DNA of 32,237 nt. Origin: Erythrobacter sp. (GTDB taxonomy: Bacteria > Pseudomonadota > Alphaproteobacteria > Sphingomonadales > Sphingomonadaceae). The position numbers were made by a program, and so were the translations under genes. The stretch spans positions 1 through 32,237 of the forward strand of contig PNJY01000013.1 in assembly GCA_013822125.1 (NCBI GenBank). Direction: 5' to 3'. Numbering within the stretch: position 1 is the first letter of the stretch; every line of letters begins with the position of its first letter. Below are positions 30,560 to 32,237 of this stretch, piece by piece. The notes below the pieces were generated by a model. It ran no database searches. It was given only the letters and a program-made list of their open reading frames with translations, and was not told the origin of the DNA.

Positions 30560-32237
30560 TTAATGCGCGTTTTCGCGTGGGCTGCGCTCGGGCTTGCGTT
30601 CGGGCCTGCGATCGGGATTGCTGCGCGCATCCGGCCTAGTGGACATGGCGCGCTTCATCGGAATGGTGAGGCTTATACGGCCGTCCAGTTGCACCAGATC
30701 GCCGCCTGCGGCCCGCGCCTCGGCCCGCGCCAGCCGCAGGCTGAAACCCACCCCGAAGAAACCTGCGCTCAAACCGCCCGAAGCCGCCTTCGCCCGCGCG
30801 GCAAACACGTCGGCTTCGGCCACCATGTGTGCCGACAGATCGCATATGAGCCGGGCCGCGCCATGCTGAAGGGCAAGGCTCACTTCCAGCGATTCGCCCG
30901 CCGAACATCCGCTCGCCAGCGTCGCCAGCACGCGCCACACCAGCGCTTCGGCCTCCTCCTCGGCCAGGGCGACAAGTACCGGAGTATCCGGCAGCGGAGC
31001 GAGGTCAAAACCCGCCATTCGTGGCGAGAGCACCTGCTGCAATTGGTTGATCATCCGTTCGACCAGCGCGGCCAGATCGCATTCGCCCTGCGTCAGCACC
31101 AGTGCGCCGGATTCGAGCCGCGCCAGCCGCTCGAGCTCGTCGAACCCGGCGAGGATGCGCGCCGCGTCGCCCGCGATGTTTGCCGCCAACGCGCGGTATT
31201 CGTTGGGCGCGGGGCCGAACAATTGCTGCTGGATCACCTCGGCAAAGCCTTGCAGCGCGTTTACAGGGGTGCGCAGCTCATGGAGCAACTGCCGGATACG
31301 GTCGGCTTCGCGCGCTTGCGGCGTAAGTTCGAGCGCGGCAGGCGCAGGCTTGCGAAAGCGTCCGATGTAGCCCTGGAAGTGCCCGCTTGCGCCTGAAAAC
31401 CGTGGCTGCGCATCGATGATCCACTGCCCTTCGATTGCCGGGGCGCCTTCAAGGTCGATCGCGCAATGTTCGATCGGCTGGCACGCCGAGAATGCGCGGA
31501 TGAGCGGGTCGCGCGAGCCGTCCGAGCCCAGCCTGCGCGGCGGGAGCAGGCGCTTGCCGACCACCATTGGTGCAACTTCGTCTTCGGCCCATTCGATCCG
31601 GCTCGCGGCATCGGCGACGAAGCCGAAACCGGCGATGCTGCGCTGCCTGACCGGCGGCTCTTCCTCGAGCGGCAGGCGCGGCGAGCTTTCGTTCGAAATC
31701 GGCGGGCGGTCCTGATGCTCGCGGCGGAACTGCGCGATCCGTTCGACCAGCGCGGAGATTTCGGACTTTTCGGCCGCTGACGTTGGGGGGGGAGGGCCGG
31801 TTTCGAGGGCCTCGGTCAGGTCGAGGACATCGGGTTCTTCGCGGTGTTCGGCCTGCAAAGCGGTGAAGAACACCCCCTCGCGCGATTCTTGCGCAACGAA
31901 GGTGTCGAGCACGCCCGGTTCCTGCGGGGCCTCGTGCGGCGGGTCCTCGCGCTGCGGCTCGGGCAGGCCGCGATCGCCGATCCCCAGCCGTTCGAGGATT
32001 TCTGCGATTTCGGGCGGCAGGTCGCGCCGCAGCCGCAGGAATCCGCGTGCGTGGACGGGGAGACGCAGGATCAGTTCGCGCCAGTCTTCTGCCTCGAGGT
32101 CGGCGCGGGCAAGCGCGGCAGCGGCGACGCGCGGGTGATCCTCGGCCAGCCGTGCCGCCAGTTCGGTGCTGCGAAAGCGCCAGCCCGGCTCGCGGATCAT
32201 CGCGGCCCGCTCGGCCGCCGGGATCTGCTCGGCCAAT
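30560..32237 (-). CDS. Histidine-kinase-like protein with degenerate ATPase domain (5' end outside window)
   Basis: At least 558 residues are visible; the frame is open to the window edge, so the true start lies outside. The order is an acidic, proline-rich N-terminal region (~1-195), a PAS-like segment (~200-295), a dimerisation/phosphoacceptor helix with a good H-box (RQLLHELRTPVNALQGF, H319 of the visible part), and an ATPase-like domain (~415-525). In the ATPase-like domain the N-box asparagine is missing (VWRVLATLASGC) and the DxGxG motif is replaced by CDLSAHMVAEAD; only a G2-like GVGFSLRLARAEARAAGGDL remains. The tail (~530-558) is Arg/Pro-rich and disordered. No membrane helix is visible. 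It may be a phosphotransfer protein, like the pseudo-kinase ChpT, rather than an active kinase; that is inference. Confidence 0.8.
   Translation of the reverse strand, partial: LAEQIPAAERAAMIREPGWRFRSTELAARLAEDHPRVAAAALARADLEAEDWRELILRLPVHARGFLRLRRDLPPEIAEILERLGIGDRGLPEPQREDPPHEAPQEPGVLDTFVAQESREGVFFTALQAEHREEPDVLDLTEALETGPPPPTSAAEKSEISALVERIAQFRREHQDRPPISNESSPRLPLEEEPPVRQRSIAGFGFVADAASRIEWAEDEVAPMVVGKRLLPPRRLGSDGSRDPLIRAFSACQPIEHCAIDLEGAPAIEGQWIIDAQPRFSGASGHFQGYIGRFRKPAPAALELTPQAREADRIRQLLHELRTPVNALQGFAEVIQQQLFGPAPNEYRALAANIAGDAARILAGFDELERLARLESGALVLTQGECDLAALVERMINQLQQVLSPRMAGFDLAPLPDTPVLVALAEEEAEALVWRVLATLASGCSAGESLEVSLALQHGAARLICDLSAHMVAEADVFAARAKAASGGLSAGFFGVGFSLRLARAEARAAGGDLVQLDGRISLTIPMKRAMSTRPDARSNPDRRPERKPERSPRENAH

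Overview
The window is a GC-rich, densely packed bacterial chromosome segment. It carries about 29 protein genes and two tRNA genes, plus several regulatory or structural elements. The gene set suggests an alphaproteobacterium, most likely of the order Sphingomonadales (Erythrobacter/Altererythrobacter-like). Supporting signs are a class I lysyl-tRNA synthetase, a large TonB-dependent receptor with a VTAQRR-type TonB box, an Arg/Asp-rich RcnB-like protein and a duplicated PF10118 'metal-dependent hydrolase'. This placement is inferred from gene style only; there is no rRNA or marker search behind it.

Layout. 1-830: a GNAT acetyltransferase between two hairpins. 824-3356: two tandem PF10118 proteins with a complete di-iron-like Glu/His pattern, divergent from a TetR regulator across a 30-bp gap. 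3340-7035: an ATP-grasp/ygfZ pair, divergent pyrC, and a RarD-type permease. 7199-9533: a secreted amidohydrolase and a VOC-fold protein facing soxR, with a clear SoxR box between them. 9530-12834: a DinG/Rad3-type Fe-S helicase followed by a SixA-like phosphatase. 13215-15902: a small secreted protein, class I lysK and a DUF1003 membrane protein. 15910-18256: a prolyl-4-hydroxylase-like dioxygenase, cytochrome b561 and an RcnB-like protein with an exact internal tandem repeat.

18597-20144 looks like a small accessory insertion. It holds a higBA toxin-antitoxin pair under two tandem palindromic operators, and an AT-richer DUF5677-like gene that begins one codon after the ettA stop, in the same frame. 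Core functions resume with ettA, a secreted M28 peptidase and a TonB receptor. A 105-bp cloverleaf-like repeat (REP/MITE type) separates the receptor from a convergent MATE exporter. 27390-29449 is a chromate-type pair (chrA plus a Tat-exported Fe/Mn superoxide dismutase), followed by a small CDF-like cation transporter. The window ends with tRNA-Pro(UGG), a CAU-anticodon tRNA that looks like tRNA-Ile2, and the 3' part of a histidine-kinase-like gene with a degenerate ATP-binding domain.

Two promoters (for the PF10118 operon and for higBA) are placed so that transcripts should start at, or within 1-2 nt of, the start codon (leaderless mRNA). Redox and metal stress recur as themes (SoxR/VOC, ChrA/SOD, CDF, RcnB, cytochrome b561), but the loci are separate transcription units and nothing shows that they act together.
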